48,478 bases of DNA from an uncultured Bacteroides sp. (GTDB lineage Bacteria; Bacteroidota; Bacteroidia; Bacteroidales; Bacteroidaceae), in NCBI GenBank assembly GCA_944322335.1, contig CALUOU010000010.1, positions 1 to 48,478 of the forward strand. The letters are read 5' to 3'. Below the pieces are notes generated by a model. It saw nothing but the letters and a program-made list of their open reading frames with translations, was not told the DNA's origin and did no database searches. Positions 18,539 through 29,200 of this stretch are shown here, piece after piece (positions within the stretch are counted from its first letter, which is position 1; each line of letters starts with the position of its first letter). Position numbers and translations under genes: made by a program.

Positions 18539-19585
18539 CTATCGCACCTCCGCATTGAAGGAAGTGCCGCCCACCACGCCTCTCGTGCGCAGCACCAGCG
18601 TGTCCTTCACGGCATACTGCATGTTGTGATTGGCAAAGTCCACCTCGTAGTCCAGGTAGATCGCGTCGCGGTCTTTTCCGCCGAGGCTGTTCTTCTCTCC
18701 GTCCTTCACGAACTTGCCTTCGCCACGGGTCACGGCCACTCCGTCAGTCAGGCTGGTCATGGTGCAAGTGCCGTCCTCGGCGAAAGCCAGGCCGACGTTG
18801 TAGCTCACGTTGTTGCCACTGCCATCCTGAACCGTGAGGCCGAGGATGCCGTCGGTGAGGCTTTTGGTGCTCAGGTAGACCACCTCACCGTCTTCAATGT
18901 ACTGGGCATGGCGGACTGTCTGTCCGGACACGCCGTCGATGGTGGTCCGGTCCACACCCCGGCGCAGGTACTCGCCGTGCCACTCGTTGACGTACTTCAC
19001 CACGTAGACCACATAGTTCTTAGGCTGGATGGTCCAGTCGTTCACATTGGTGATCGTAGGATTGGCCACCGTGGTCGATCCCATAAGGATGGAGTCCGCG
19101 CCCACCACATCGGTCATGCGCAGCGGGATGGCGTAATAGTTCTTCACCGTATTGGGGTCGGCAAAGAAAGCTTCGGTCAGCTTGACCTCCACTCCCCCCA
19201 TGATCTGCCCGGCAGGGATGCGGATTTGGTCTGAAGCCAGCTGGTAGTAGGAGGAGGGCATGGGAAGCACCTGCGTGCCCTCGCCTACGAAGTAAAGGTT
19301 GTCGCAAAGCGACTCGTCCACCATAAAGTCGATGGTCACGTCCTGCGGATTGTTGTATCCTCCTCCCCAGGCCGCCTTAATGCTCACCTTGCGCTGGTTG
19401 TCCATCGAGTTGTCCACGAACTCGTCCTCACCCAGCTCCAAGGTGCGCTCGGCAAATTGGGTGGAGAAGTAAACGGTCGAGTAGTCGAAATTGCCGAACT
19501 CATTGGTACCACTTTCGCAGGAAGCCGTGGCTGCCAGCAGCAAAGAGGCCATTCCGATATAGGAGAGTTTCTTTTTCATATTCAT
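18539..19585 (-). CDS. DUF1735/DUF4361-type surface lipoprotein
   Basis: A 348-residue lipoprotein, with signal MNMKKKLSYIGMASLLLAATASC and Cys23 followed by ESG. The N-terminal part (about 35-150) looks like DUF1735, a beta-sandwich with a typical YFSTQFAERTLELGED opening, and the C-terminal part like DUF4361. Such proteins are common third partners of SusC/SusD and often act as surface glycan-binding proteins (family knowledge). It lies between SusD2 and the GH10-like gene with short gaps of 48 and 30 bp, so cotranscription is likely. The ligand is inferred to be xylan from context only. Confidence 0.72.
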   Translation of the reverse strand: MNMKKKLSYIGMASLLLAATASCESGTNEFGNFDYSTVYFSTQFAERTLELGEDEFVDNSMDNQRKVSIKAAWGGGYNNPQDVTIDFMVDESLCDNLYFVGEGTQVLPMPSSYYQLASDQIRIPAGQIMGGVEVKLTEAFFADPNTVKNYYAIPLRMTDVVGADSILMGSTTVANPTITNVNDWTIQPKNYVVYVVKYVNEWHGEYLRRGVDRTTIDGVSGQTVRHAQYIEDGEVVYLSTKSLTDGILGLTVQDGSGNNVSYNVGLAFAEDGTCTMTSLTDGVAVTRGEGKFVKDGEKNSLGGKDRDAIYLDYEVDFANHNMQYAVKDTLVLRTRGVVGGTSFNAEVR

Positions 19586-19633
19586 GTTGTTCTACTTTTT
19601 TTAGTTCAGAAATAATCGCATCATTCATTTCGT

Positions 19634-21388
19634 TTAATCCCAACCTTCGTTCTGGATCAGGTTGCTGTATTTCAAGGTCTCAGAATTGGGTATAGGGCTG
19701 AAATACATATAGTCCTCATACGAGCGTTCCTCCACGAGGATGCGGTCGTAGGACGATCCGTTCCACTGCATGCCATAGACAGGCTCGTTGAGGTCGAGCT
19801 TCCAGCGGCGCACATCCCAGAAGCGGAAGCTCTCGAAGCAAAGCTCCAGGCGGCGTTCGTTGCGGATCAACTCGCGCATGGCTGCCTGGTCGGCCGCGCA
19901 CTCTTCCAGGTAGGGGTCGTCCGTGCCGCCCACGCCTGCACGCTGGCGGATAGCCTTAATGACATCGTAGGCGGAATAGGCGTGGCTGCCCGTGGCTTTC
20001 GGTCCCCAAGCTTCGTTGGCTGCCTCCGCATAATCCAGATACATTTCCGTGTAGCGGACGCGGGGCGCGTAGCGTCTCTGTGTGACACCGGCGGCGGGGT
20101 CGAGGTTCACGTCCCAGCGCAGGCGCTTCCTCATATAGTAGCCCGTGCGGGTGGAGCGGTTTTCCGTCACGTTGATGCCGTCGGCATTGCCCGACGTGAT
20201 GTTGAGCGTCACGCTCTTCTCGGTGATGGTCGATCCGTTGTGGAGGATGTACTTGTCGAAGCGCGGGTCGCGGTTGGCGTAAGGGGTAGCCTCGTTATAG
20301 CCGGAGGAGGCATGGTCGATGGGATAGCCGTTGGCCATGGGGAAAGCGTCCACCAGGTTCTGCGAGGGGTTCATGTAGCCGTTGCCATAGAGGCTGGGCG
20401 GGAAGTTATCTGTCTCCCAAGAGTTCTGGTCGTTGCTGATGTTCTCCCGCCACAAGATCTCGGCCGGATTCGCACCGTCGGCGAGACCGTTGGTGATGGC
20501 CACCGAATAATACTCCACGCCGTCAGATGCCAAAGCGGAGACACCGCCGTTGTAGTCGAGCACCTCGGCTGCCGCATCGGCCGCGTCCGCCCACGTTGTG
20601 GTGTTGGAAGCGTCCTGATAGAGCGGGCTGGCCGCCATCAAGGCCAGACGGACACGGAAAGCGCGGGCCGCCAGTCCGTTGACCAGCAGGCGGGCCTTGG
20701 CACCCATCACGTTGTTATACTTGCTCACGTCCGTGGTCAGGCTTTGGAACTTGGCCGGCACGCTGGACTCGTCCTGGTATTCCAGCGGCAGCAGCTCCTC
20801 GGCCAACAGCAGGTCTTTGTTGATCTGATCCACACAGGCCTGGAACGAGGCGCGCGGCTGGTTGAAGTCCGCCTGAGCTGTCTGGAAGTCCAGCACCAGA
20901 GGCACACCCAGCAGTTCGCCGTTGGTGCCCACGCCGGCATGGGCGCGCATGAGGTAGTAGTAGAAGATGCCTCGCAAGGCGTAAGCCTCCCCTTTCAGAC
21001 GCTGCTTGAACAGGGCATCCATCTCCGCATCGTCCGAATACACCGCGTTCTGCTCATGAAGCAGGTAGAGGTTGATGTATTGGATCGCGTTGTAGGAGTT
21101 GTTCCATTGGCTCAAGGGATTGTACGAGGTGTTCGTCCAGGCACCCGTGGCCATCTGCAGGAAGGTGTTGGAAGGCTGGTTGGTCACAGCGTCGTCCGTG
21201 CCATACTCGTTGTTGTCGTAATATCCCGGAATCTGGCTGTAGACCGTATGCACGAGACCCATCATGAAGTCCTGGTCCTCGTACATCTGCTCCACCTGCT
21301 GGTGGTTCTCCAGCGCCGGCTCGAACAGGTCGTCACAGCCGGAGAGCGTCAGGGCACTTGCCATCAAAAGTATAATAGTCTTTTTCAT
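19634..21388 (-). CDS. SusD-like glycan-binding lipoprotein (SusD2)
   Basis: Surface lipoprotein predicted to cap the paired SusC2 transporter and bind xylan oligosaccharides. The lipobox is LSGC (Cys18), followed by DDLFEPALEN. The SusD fold appears as an N-terminal TPR-like helical half (KGEAYALRGIFYYYLMRAHAG near residue 135). The C-terminal signature RAGVG, RNERRLELCFESFRFWDVRRWK (split here by normal residues) and SPIPNSETLKYSNLIQNEGW is typical of SusD proteins. The length of 584 is normal. It follows SusC2 by 33 bp and precedes the DUF1735 gene. Confidence 0.93.
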   Translation of the reverse strand: MKKTIILLMASALTLSGCDDLFEPALENHQQVEQMYEDQDFMMGLVHTVYSQIPGYYDNNEYGTDDAVTNQPSNTFLQMATGAWTNTSYNPLSQWNNSYNAIQYINLYLLHEQNAVYSDDAEMDALFKQRLKGEAYALRGIFYYYLMRAHAGVGTNGELLGVPLVLDFQTAQADFNQPRASFQACVDQINKDLLLAEELLPLEYQDESSVPAKFQSLTTDVSKYNNVMGAKARLLVNGLAARAFRVRLALMAASPLYQDASNTTTWADAADAAAEVLDYNGGVSALASDGVEYYSVAITNGLADGANPAEILWRENISNDQNSWETDNFPPSLYGNGYMNPSQNLVDAFPMANGYPIDHASSGYNEATPYANRDPRFDKYILHNGSTITEKSVTLNITSGNADGINVTENRSTRTGYYMRKRLRWDVNLDPAAGVTQRRYAPRVRYTEMYLDYAEAANEAWGPKATGSHAYSAYDVIKAIRQRAGVGGTDDPYLEECAADQAAMRELIRNERRLELCFESFRFWDVRRWKLDLNEPVYGMQWNGSSYDRILVEERSYEDYMYFSPIPNSETLKYSNLIQNEGWD

Positions 21389-21421
21389 AATCTTCTATGC
21401 TTGTTTATTCATCAGTTTAAA

Positions 21422-24262
21422 TCAGAAGGTGGCTTTCAAGCCCAGGTAATAGTAACGGCAGTTGGGGAAGCCGGTGCTCAGCTCCATGTGCTCGCGCTCC
21501 TTGGAGATGGTCAGCAGGCTGGTGCCGCCGCAATAGACGCTCATGCCTTTCACGAACTTCGCCTTGGGGAAGGGATTCTCGTCGAAGTCATAGGTCAGCT
21601 GCACCTGATCCAGGTTGAAGTAGTTGTTCTTATACATCCAGAAGGTGGAGTTGCGGTAGTTGTTGTCGCCGTTGCTGGTAGAGAGGCGCGGATAGGTGGC
21701 CGTCTCCTTGGTGGCCTCGGTCCAACGTCCCCAGACCACATCGGAGAACTTGCTCGTGCCCCGGTTCCAGTAGTAAGAGCTGTTCTTGTAGCCGATCATG
21801 CCGGTGCGTCCCGTGCCCAGTGCCATGAGCGAGAAGTTCTTGTACTTCACCGTCAGGTTCAGGCCGAAGGAGAAGGGAGGTGCGGAACTGCCGCTGTTGC
21901 CCAGCTCGATCTGGTCTTTGCTGTCGATCACGCCGTCGCCGTTGATGTCCTTGTACTTCAGGTCACCCGGCCGCACCGTACCGAAGGTCTGGCGGGCATG
22001 GTTGTCGATGTCAGCCTGATCCTGGAAGAAGCCCTCGCATACATATCCCCAGGAGCCGTCCAGGTCGCGGCCTTCGCGGTAGAGGTAATCTTCCTCATAC
22101 ACCTCGTCGCGCTTCAGGGCGGTGGCGGTGTAGACCATGCCGTTGAAGCCGAGCGTCACGTCAAAGTCGCCGAACTTCTTGTTGGCTGTCACGGCGAAGT
22201 CGAAACCGCTGCGGCGGTCTTCGTTGTAGTTCAGCCAAGGGATGAAGTCGTTGGTGTCGTTGATGTAGAAGTAGGACGGATAGATGGTCGAGGTGCCCTG
22301 TGTCAGCAAGCCCTTCGTGTCGTTGCGGAAGTAGTTGGCGTTGACGCGCAGCAGGCGGTCGAACAAGGTAGCGTCCAGTCCCACGCGGAACTCCTGGCGG
22401 GTGATGAAGTCCAGCTCAGCGTTGCTGCCGCCCACCGAGACAGGTGTCCATCCTCCGGCCGCCCCGTCATGCCATGACACCCAGTGTCCGGCTGTGGAGT
22501 TCTTGCTGAAGAAGCCTTCGTACATGTAATAGTCCGATATGTCCAGGTCTTGATGGAGCTTGGCGTAAGAGGCCGTCACCATGAGGTCATCTATCCAAGA
22601 CACATTGTCCTTGATGAAGTTTTCCTTGCTCAGTCTCCATCCCAAGGTGACCGAAGGCGAGAAGGCGTTGCGGTTCTTCTCCGGCAGCTTGGCCGAGTGG
22701 ATGACCGCGCCACTGAAGTCCACGTAATACTTGTGGGCGTAGTTGTAGGCGGCTCTCAAGCCCAGGTTCACATTGGTAGTGCGGTGGTAATCACTTCCCT
22801 CGTGGTTCTCGTCCGAAGAGCGTTGCGTCTGGTAGCCCCATCCCAAGAGGGTGGCGGAGACGTTGTGCAGTTTGGCGAAGGTATTTTTGTAGTCAAACTG
22901 TGCGCTGAACATCATGGTCTGGTCATAGGTGGACTTGCCCACGTACTCGCTCTGACCTCTGTTGTCGATGTTGTGCTGGGTGAGGGCGACGATCATGTCC
23001 TTGCCGTTGACGTTGGCCCAGGTCGGCTCGTAGACCGCATAGGTGGCGTTGTAGGCTTCGGAGTAATAAGCGGTATAGTCCACGCTGTAAGCCGTCTTGA
23101 AGGAGAGTCCCTTGAGCACGGAGCTGAGGTCGGCCTCCAAGGCCACGTCAAACATGAACCGGCGCACCTTTTCCTTCACGTAGCCGGCGGCCAGCAGGTT
23201 GGCAAAGGAGTTGGTCTGGTCGGTGGACGTACCGCCCAGCAGGTATTTGCCGTCGATGAGGTGGTCACTGTTGACGATGTAGCTCTGGATGCTTTCCGAG
23301 TTGGGATCCATCATGTCGATGGGCAACAGAGGCGCGAACCAGTTGGGACGCAGGGTGCCCGCCGTGTTCCAGAAGGAGTTCTCGTTGGTGCCGCGACCCC
23401 GGTACTGGTTGGTGTAGAGCACCGCCGCGTTGGTCGTGGCCTTCAGCCAGGAAGCCAGCTGGATGTCCACGTTACCGCGCACGTTGAACGCCAGATCATG
23501 GTTGTCCTTGGCCGAACCATACTTCACCAGGTCGTTGTTGTAGTCGATGCCGAAGTTCAGGTAATACTGCGTGCGGTCGTTACCGCCGGACACCTCGCCC
23601 GTCACGTCCACCTGGTTGTACGCCTTGCGGATGTATTCGGAGTCGTAGAAGTCGATGTTGGGATAGCGGTAGGGGTTGGTTCCCATGGCCGTGTTGTAGA
23701 TGGTGGCCGCGTCGTAACGCTCGGCCAATCCGTCGTTGCGGCAAGCCTCGTTATAGAGGGTCATGTAGCAGTCCGCGTCCAGGTATTGGGGCAGGGACTT
23801 GGGCACATAGAACCCCGTGTTGGCCCTTACATCGATGCGCATGGGTCCTTCCTTGCCACGCTTGGTGGTGATGAGGATCACGCCCTTGGAAGCCCGGCTT
23901 CCGTAGAGCACCACGGCAGCGGCGTCTTTCAGCACCGAGATGCTTTCCACTTCCGAGGCGCGCACACTGCTGGCGTCGCGGGGCACGCCGTCCACCAGCA
24001 CCAGGGCCGACTGTCCCCAGACGTTGCCCGTATAGCCGCCGACCAGGCTGCCCAGCCCCACGAGGCTGTTGTCGCTATATGCATTCTTCAGCAGTTCGGA
24101 GGTGTGGACCGTAGAAATGGCTTGCGTCATATCCTCTCTGGCCACGGTGCCGAACGCCACGTTCACCAGGCTGTCTGCCGTCACATCCTGCGCCTGTCCC
24201 GTTGCGGGGATCAGGGAGAGTGCCAAGGCCGCACAGCTTATATATAGATGTTTTCTTTTCAT
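21422..24262 (-). CDS. SusC-like TonB-dependent transporter, short form (SusC2)
   Basis: Outer-membrane TonB-dependent importer of oligosaccharides, paired with SusD2. The start at 24262 (fifth codon of the open frame) gives a normal signal peptide, MKRKHLYISCAALALSLIPATGQAQ. The mature protein goes almost straight into the plug domain (LVLVDGVPRD, SISVLKDAAAVVLYGSRASKGVILITTKRG at about 90-135). It lacks the carboxypeptidase-regulatory-like domain and DEVVVVGYG-type linker of SusC1, making it about 100 residues shorter. The barrel ends in YYLGLKATF with terminal Phe. A second, domain-less SusC next to a full-length one is seen in several xylan PULs (family knowledge). Confidence 0.9.
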   Translation of the reverse strand: MKRKHLYISCAALALSLIPATGQAQDVTADSLVNVAFGTVAREDMTQAISTVHTSELLKNAYSDNSLVGLGSLVGGYTGNVWGQSALVLVDGVPRDASSVRASEVESISVLKDAAAVVLYGSRASKGVILITTKRGKEGPMRIDVRANTGFYVPKSLPQYLDADCYMTLYNEACRNDGLAERYDAATIYNTAMGTNPYRYPNIDFYDSEYIRKAYNQVDVTGEVSGGNDRTQYYLNFGIDYNNDLVKYGSAKDNHDLAFNVRGNVDIQLASWLKATTNAAVLYTNQYRGRGTNENSFWNTAGTLRPNWFAPLLPIDMMDPNSESIQSYIVNSDHLIDGKYLLGGTSTDQTNSFANLLAAGYVKEKVRRFMFDVALEADLSSVLKGLSFKTAYSVDYTAYYSEAYNATYAVYEPTWANVNGKDMIVALTQHNIDNRGQSEYVGKSTYDQTMMFSAQFDYKNTFAKLHNVSATLLGWGYQTQRSSDENHEGSDYHRTTNVNLGLRAAYNYAHKYYVDFSGAVIHSAKLPEKNRNAFSPSVTLGWRLSKENFIKDNVSWIDDLMVTASYAKLHQDLDISDYYMYEGFFSKNSTAGHWVSWHDGAAGGWTPVSVGGSNAELDFITRQEFRVGLDATLFDRLLRVNANYFRNDTKGLLTQGTSTIYPSYFYINDTNDFIPWLNYNEDRRSGFDFAVTANKKFGDFDVTLGFNGMVYTATALKRDEVYEEDYLYREGRDLDGSWGYVCEGFFQDQADIDNHARQTFGTVRPGDLKYKDINGDGVIDSKDQIELGNSGSSAPPFSFGLNLTVKYKNFSLMALGTGRTGMIGYKNSSYYWNRGTSKFSDVVWGRWTEATKETATYPRLSTSNGDNNYRNSTFWMYKNNYFNLDQVQLTYDFDENPFPKAKFVKGMSVYCGGTSLLTISKEREHMELSTGFPNCRYYYLGLKATF

Positions 24263-24299
24263 TTTCAGTATCATTTAGTCGTTAAATTAAGGTCATTGA

Positions 24300-26180
24300 T
24301 TACCATCCCGGATTCTGTCCGAAACCTTCATACATGTTTACATCGTCTCTCTGGAGCGGAAGCCAGTAGTGACGGTCGGTGTAGTTGCGTTCCACCAGGA
24401 TTTCCTCGCGCAGGTTGCGGATGGGGTTCTCCTCGGGCGCGTCGTAGTTGTAGTTGTCCGGATCGGCGCGGTCGAACTCGATCTTGGTCTTGAGCGTGTA
24501 AGGCCGTTGGGTGAGGAGCATCCAGCGACGCAGGTCCATGAAGCGGAAGCCCTCGAAGGCCAGCTCTACAGCCCGCTCGCGGCGCACCTCGCTCAGGAAG
24601 TTCTCGGTGTTGTCCGTAAACTGTGGCAGCACATGTGCCACGCCGGCGCGGTCGCGGATGACGTTGAGCGCCTCCTCGGCTGTCAGCCCGTAGGTGGGTG
24701 CCTTGCTTTGGGGCGTTCCGTAGCCCACGGCTGCGGCCTCGGCATACATCAGGTAGACATCGGCCAGACGCATCAGCATGAGCACCATGATGTTGTTTTC
24801 CTTATATCCGTCGTAGCCGTTCATCAGCTGCGGACAAAGCTTCATGTTCATATAGCCCGTGAAGCAGCCTTTCTGCAGGTCCATGGAGGGGCCGTTGTCG
24901 GTCTCGTTGCCGCCGTCGAAGAGCTGCACCGATCCTCCAGCGCCGCCCGTGCTGCGGTATTGCACGCCGTCGAACATGATGTCCTTGTAGAAGCGGGGGT
25001 CGCGGTCTTTCCACGGATAGGTGGGGTCGTAGCCCGAATCGGGATCCGGCTGGGTGATGTCCTCAATGGGGTAACCGTTCGCCATGCCGAAGTAGTTCAC
25101 GTAGTTGGCCGTGGGGTAGCACTTGATGCCGGAGGCCTCGATGGTGCGGGGTCGGAAGTCGTTGACCATGTTCCAGCGCCAGCGGGCTTCATAGTCCCGC
25201 GGGTTTTCATAGAAGATGGCCTCGTTCAGTCCGTTGAGCACGCCGCCGGAGTTGTGTACCAGAAAGATTTCGTTGTAGTCCTCAAAGTCGGCCAGCTCGT
25301 AGCGTCCGGTGGATTCGGTCAGTGCCAGCGCTTCGCCCAGAGCATCCGCTCCTCGCTTGCAATAGTCCGGATTGTATTCGCGGCTTCCGCCCGACGACCA
25401 GTTCATCAGCGGGCTTCCGGCCCAGAGCAGGGTCTTGCCCTTGTAGGCCAGGCACATGATCTTGTTGATGCGGGTCTGGTTCCGGCCCAAAGTCACCTTG
25501 CCTACGGTGGTGTCGTCCCAGTCCACGGGCAGGAGAGCCGCAGCACGATCGAAGTCGGCCGCACATTTATCGGCGCAAGCTTGCCAGGTCTCGCGGGGCA
25601 GCGTGGGCGACACGTCCGTGGGGAGCACGGTGTCGATGTAGGGCATTCCTCCCCACCATTCCATCACCATGAAGTGGAACCAGGCGCGGAAGAAGTAGAG
25701 CTGTCCCTCGATGAGGTCGCGCTCCTCCTGGGTGGCGCCCGTCAGCAGATTCAGGTTGGCGATGCCCAGGTTGCACTTGCGGATGGCATACCAGGCGTTG
25801 GTCCAGAGGTCGCCCTTGTCGCGGCGGGCGGTGGAGCCGGCCGATCCTCCGCTGCGCGGATAGGAGTAATAGCAAGTGGTCCATCCCCAGAAGTCGCCGT
25901 CGTCCACGCTCTTGGCAAACAGACGCAACTCCTGCGGCTCCCAGTATTCCTCTTCTCCGAAGTTGAAGCAGTTGTGGTACTCGCTGTTGCTCACCACGGG
26001 GATGCAGTCGTAGAGTTCCTCCACGAATCCCTGAAAGTTGGTGAAGTCCTTATAGGGGTCGGTCGGCGCGTAATTAGTTTCCGGAGCCTTGTCCAGATAG
26101 TCCGTACACGAGCTGATCCCTATCATGCCGGCCACAGCAAAGGCCGGTATCAGAAACAGTTTGCTTATATAGTTGCTCAT
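24300..26180 (-). CDS. SusD-like glycan-binding lipoprotein (SusD1)
   Basis: Surface lipoprotein paired with SusC1. The signal runs to ISSC (Cys25), followed by TDYLDKAPETN, the usual SusD N-terminal pattern. The N-terminal helical half (GQLYFFRAWFHFMVMEWWGGMPY near residue 160) and the C-terminal block RDRAGVAHVLPQF, RRERAVELAFEGFRFMDLRRW and YWLPLQRDDVNMYEGFGQNPGW identify the family. At 626 residues it is at the long end. It starts 21 bp after the SusC1 stop. Confidence 0.93.
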   Translation of the reverse strand: MSNYISKLFLIPAFAVAGMIGISSCTDYLDKAPETNYAPTDPYKDFTNFQGFVEELYDCIPVVSNSEYHNCFNFGEEEYWEPQELRLFAKSVDDGDFWGWTTCYYSYPRSGGSAGSTARRDKGDLWTNAWYAIRKCNLGIANLNLLTGATQEERDLIEGQLYFFRAWFHFMVMEWWGGMPYIDTVLPTDVSPTLPRETWQACADKCAADFDRAAALLPVDWDDTTVGKVTLGRNQTRINKIMCLAYKGKTLLWAGSPLMNWSSGGSREYNPDYCKRGADALGEALALTESTGRYELADFEDYNEIFLVHNSGGVLNGLNEAIFYENPRDYEARWRWNMVNDFRPRTIEASGIKCYPTANYVNYFGMANGYPIEDITQPDPDSGYDPTYPWKDRDPRFYKDIMFDGVQYRSTGGAGGSVQLFDGGNETDNGPSMDLQKGCFTGYMNMKLCPQLMNGYDGYKENNIMVLMLMRLADVYLMYAEAAAVGYGTPQSKAPTYGLTAEEALNVIRDRAGVAHVLPQFTDNTENFLSEVRRERAVELAFEGFRFMDLRRWMLLTQRPYTLKTKIEFDRADPDNYNYDAPEENPIRNLREEILVERNYTDRHYWLPLQRDDVNMYEGFGQNPGW

Positions 26181-26201
26181 ATCGTTTTTACTCCTATTAT
26201 A

Positions 26202-29200
26202 TTATAATGTAATGTCGATGCCGATATTGAAACGTCTCACCATGGGGTAAGCGCCGTCGCCGGAGCTGTAGCCCGTGTTGGACTCGCGGTCGTCCGGCAT
26301 GTCGGTCCACATGTAGAGGTTGTCGCCGTTGAGGTAGAGGCGCGCGGTGTTCACGCCCAGCTTCTTCAGCCAGTCACCCTTGAAGGTGTAGGAGAGTTCC
26401 ACGTTCTTCAGACGGATGTAGGAGCCGTCATACCAGTAGCGGGTACCGTTGGCGGCAGAGCTGATAGACGTTCCCCAGCGGGGATAAGGCAGGGTGGCCG
26501 TTCCGTTCGGAGTCCAGTAGTCGCCTTCCACGTAGGCCACGTGTGCCGTGGAGCGGAAGGTCGGGAAGTTGATCTCGCGGGTCACGTTGTTCACACCGTA
26601 GAACTGTGCGAAGACGCTGAATCCTTTCCATTCCCAGCCGATGGAGGCGTTGTAGGTGTTTTGCGGAATGGAGGCATACTGGTAGGGGGCACGGTCGTAG
26701 TCATCCACGACACCGTCGGCATTGAAGTCCACAATGTTGTAGTCGCCGGGCAGCTTGTTGAGGTTGTCGGTGCTCCAGTTGGTGCTGCCGATCACATCGT
26801 CCCACGTGGCCAGGTTGCCTTTGTCGATGTAGGAGTACGTCTGGCCGATCGTATGTCCGGCCGCCCGCTGGTAGGCCGGCAAGAGCTGCGGGTCATCCTT
26901 GAATTTCACTTCGTTGACGGCGTGGGTCATGCTGGTGTTCAGCCAGACGCGCATGCCGTTGTTGAACACCTTGTTCAGGCGGAGTTCCAACTCGTAGCCG
27001 TGGCTGTTCACCTTACCGAGGTTGGCACGGGGAGCCGTGGCGCCGAAGTAGGAAGGGATGGCACGGTCGCCGCCGTTGACGAGGATGTCGGTACGGGTGT
27101 CGTTGAAGATGTCCACCGAGCCGGCGATCAGGCCGTCGAGGAAGGCGTAATCGATACCGAAGTTACGTTTCTCCACCGTTTCCCAGGAGAGGTCGGGGTT
27201 ACCCAGCGAAGAGATTCTCCAGAAGGTGTAGGGAGAGTTGGCGGGGCTGACCGTTCCCATGAGCGCGTTGTTGCCGTAGGAGAGCTGGTCGGTGTAGAGG
27301 AAGCGGTTGCTCATGTTGAAACGCGCCCAGGGAGACACCACGGAGTCGTCACCCACGCGTCCCCAGGAGAAGCGGAACTTCAGCATGTCGAAGATCTTCA
27401 GCTTCTTCATGAAAGGCTCCTCGCTCAGCATCCAGCCCACTGACAGGGAGGGGAAGAAGTCGAAGCGGTAGTTGGGGCCGAACTTCTCGGAGCCGTTGTA
27501 GGCGCCGTTGGCCTCGAAGAAGTAGCGCAGGTTGTAGTTATACGTGAAACGGAACACCCAGTCCTCGCGGTAGATGGGGAACACACCGCCCTGTGCTTCC
27601 TTCAGACGGCTGAAGAGGGCGAGCGCCGTCACATCGTGCTTGCCGAACTGGCGGGCGTAGTCCAACTGGAAGGAGTAGTAGAGCGTGCGGTAGGTGGCAC
27701 CCGTGTTGGCGCTGCCGGCCTGGGTGGTCCAGTAGATGGGGTTTTCCACCGCGTCCAGACCGGTACCTGCGTTCGGGTCTATCTTGTAGTCTATCTCGCC
27801 TGTGTCGGGATCCACCCACATCTGCTGGGCGTTGTTATACTGGTCGTTGATGCCTCGTCCGGTCTCCTGGAAGGTGTAGTCCATGGAGAAGTTGGCCTTG
27901 AACTTCAGACCCTTGGTCAGGAAGCCGAGGTCCTGCTGGAGGATGAAGTCGGTCGTGATCTTGGTGGTAGTGCGCTTCTCGGTGCCGGCGTTGGCCAGGT
28001 TGTAGGCCGAGTTGGGCACATCGGCGTCACGCAGGGCATACCATCCCCACATGCCGTTGGAGTAGATGGGCCGCATGGCGTCGGGAGCCGACTTGTAGGC
28101 GGCGTTCCAGTAGGCGGTGTCGCCGTCGCCCATGGCCCAAGGCAGGGTGCGCTGCGCGTTCGATCCGAAGAGGTTGGTAGAGAACGTGGTGGTGGGGGTC
28201 AGCGTGAAGTCCAGGTTGCTGCGCACGTTGATGCGGTTGTAGCCGAATCCGGAGTTGTAGCCGCGTCCGTTCTCAAAGGTCTTGAAAAGGTCACCCTCGC
28301 TGGTGAAGTCCGCAGCGGCGAAGTATTTCACCACCTTCGTACCGCCGGAGACGTTGACGCTGGTGTTGTAGGACATGGCCATGTCCTTGAACAGCACTTC
28401 CTCCCAGTCGGTGTTGGGATAGCGGTCCCACTCGGCTACGTTGGCCGGATAGCGGTACTTGTGGATGACGGCGGGGTTGGTATAGTTGCCCCATCCGGAA
28501 GGATTCAGGCCCGCCTCGCGCTCGATGGCGTAGTTCATCATGTAGAAGGTGTCGTAAGCGTCATACTTTTCCGGCAGCTTGGACACCACCTTGGCCGTGA
28601 CGTTGGCCTTGATCTGCACGTTGGCCTTGCCTTCCTGTCCGCGCTTGGTGGTGATGAGGATCACGCCGTTGGCACCCTTCACACCGTAGACCGCCGTGGC
28701 GGACGCGTCCTTGAGCACGGAGATGCTGGCCACGGAGGAGATGTCCACCGAACTCATCTCACGCTCGATGCCGTCCACCAGCACCAGCGGCTCGCTGTTG
28801 TTCCAGGAGCTTCGGGTACGGATGATGATCTCCGGATCTTCCTCGCCCGGCATACCGGTGGAGGCGGAGGTGATCACGCCCGGCAGGGCACCCGTCAGGG
28901 CCGCTCCCAAGCTGGACACACCGCCCGCGCGCTCCAGCGTCTTGCCGTCGGTCTGGGTGATGGATCCTACCACGCTGGACTTCTTCTGCTGACCGTAGCC
29001 GACGATCACCACTTCGTCCAGGATTTCCGTATCGTCCTCCAGCACCACCTCGATGAGCTTGCCGGGGGTCACTTTCACGTCTTTCGACTTCATGCCCACA
29101 AACGTAATGGTGAGCACAGTCTTGTCACTGGGCACTGTCAACTGGAAAATTCCGTCTATATCTGTAATCGTACCTATTGATCTGTTGTCTTTAACTACGA

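Noticed and set aside
19982..26207. Long plus-strand open frames (831, 587 and 612 residues) opposite the Sus genes
   Set aside because: All are mirror frames of strongly supported SusC and SusD genes, with composition typical of antisense shadows.
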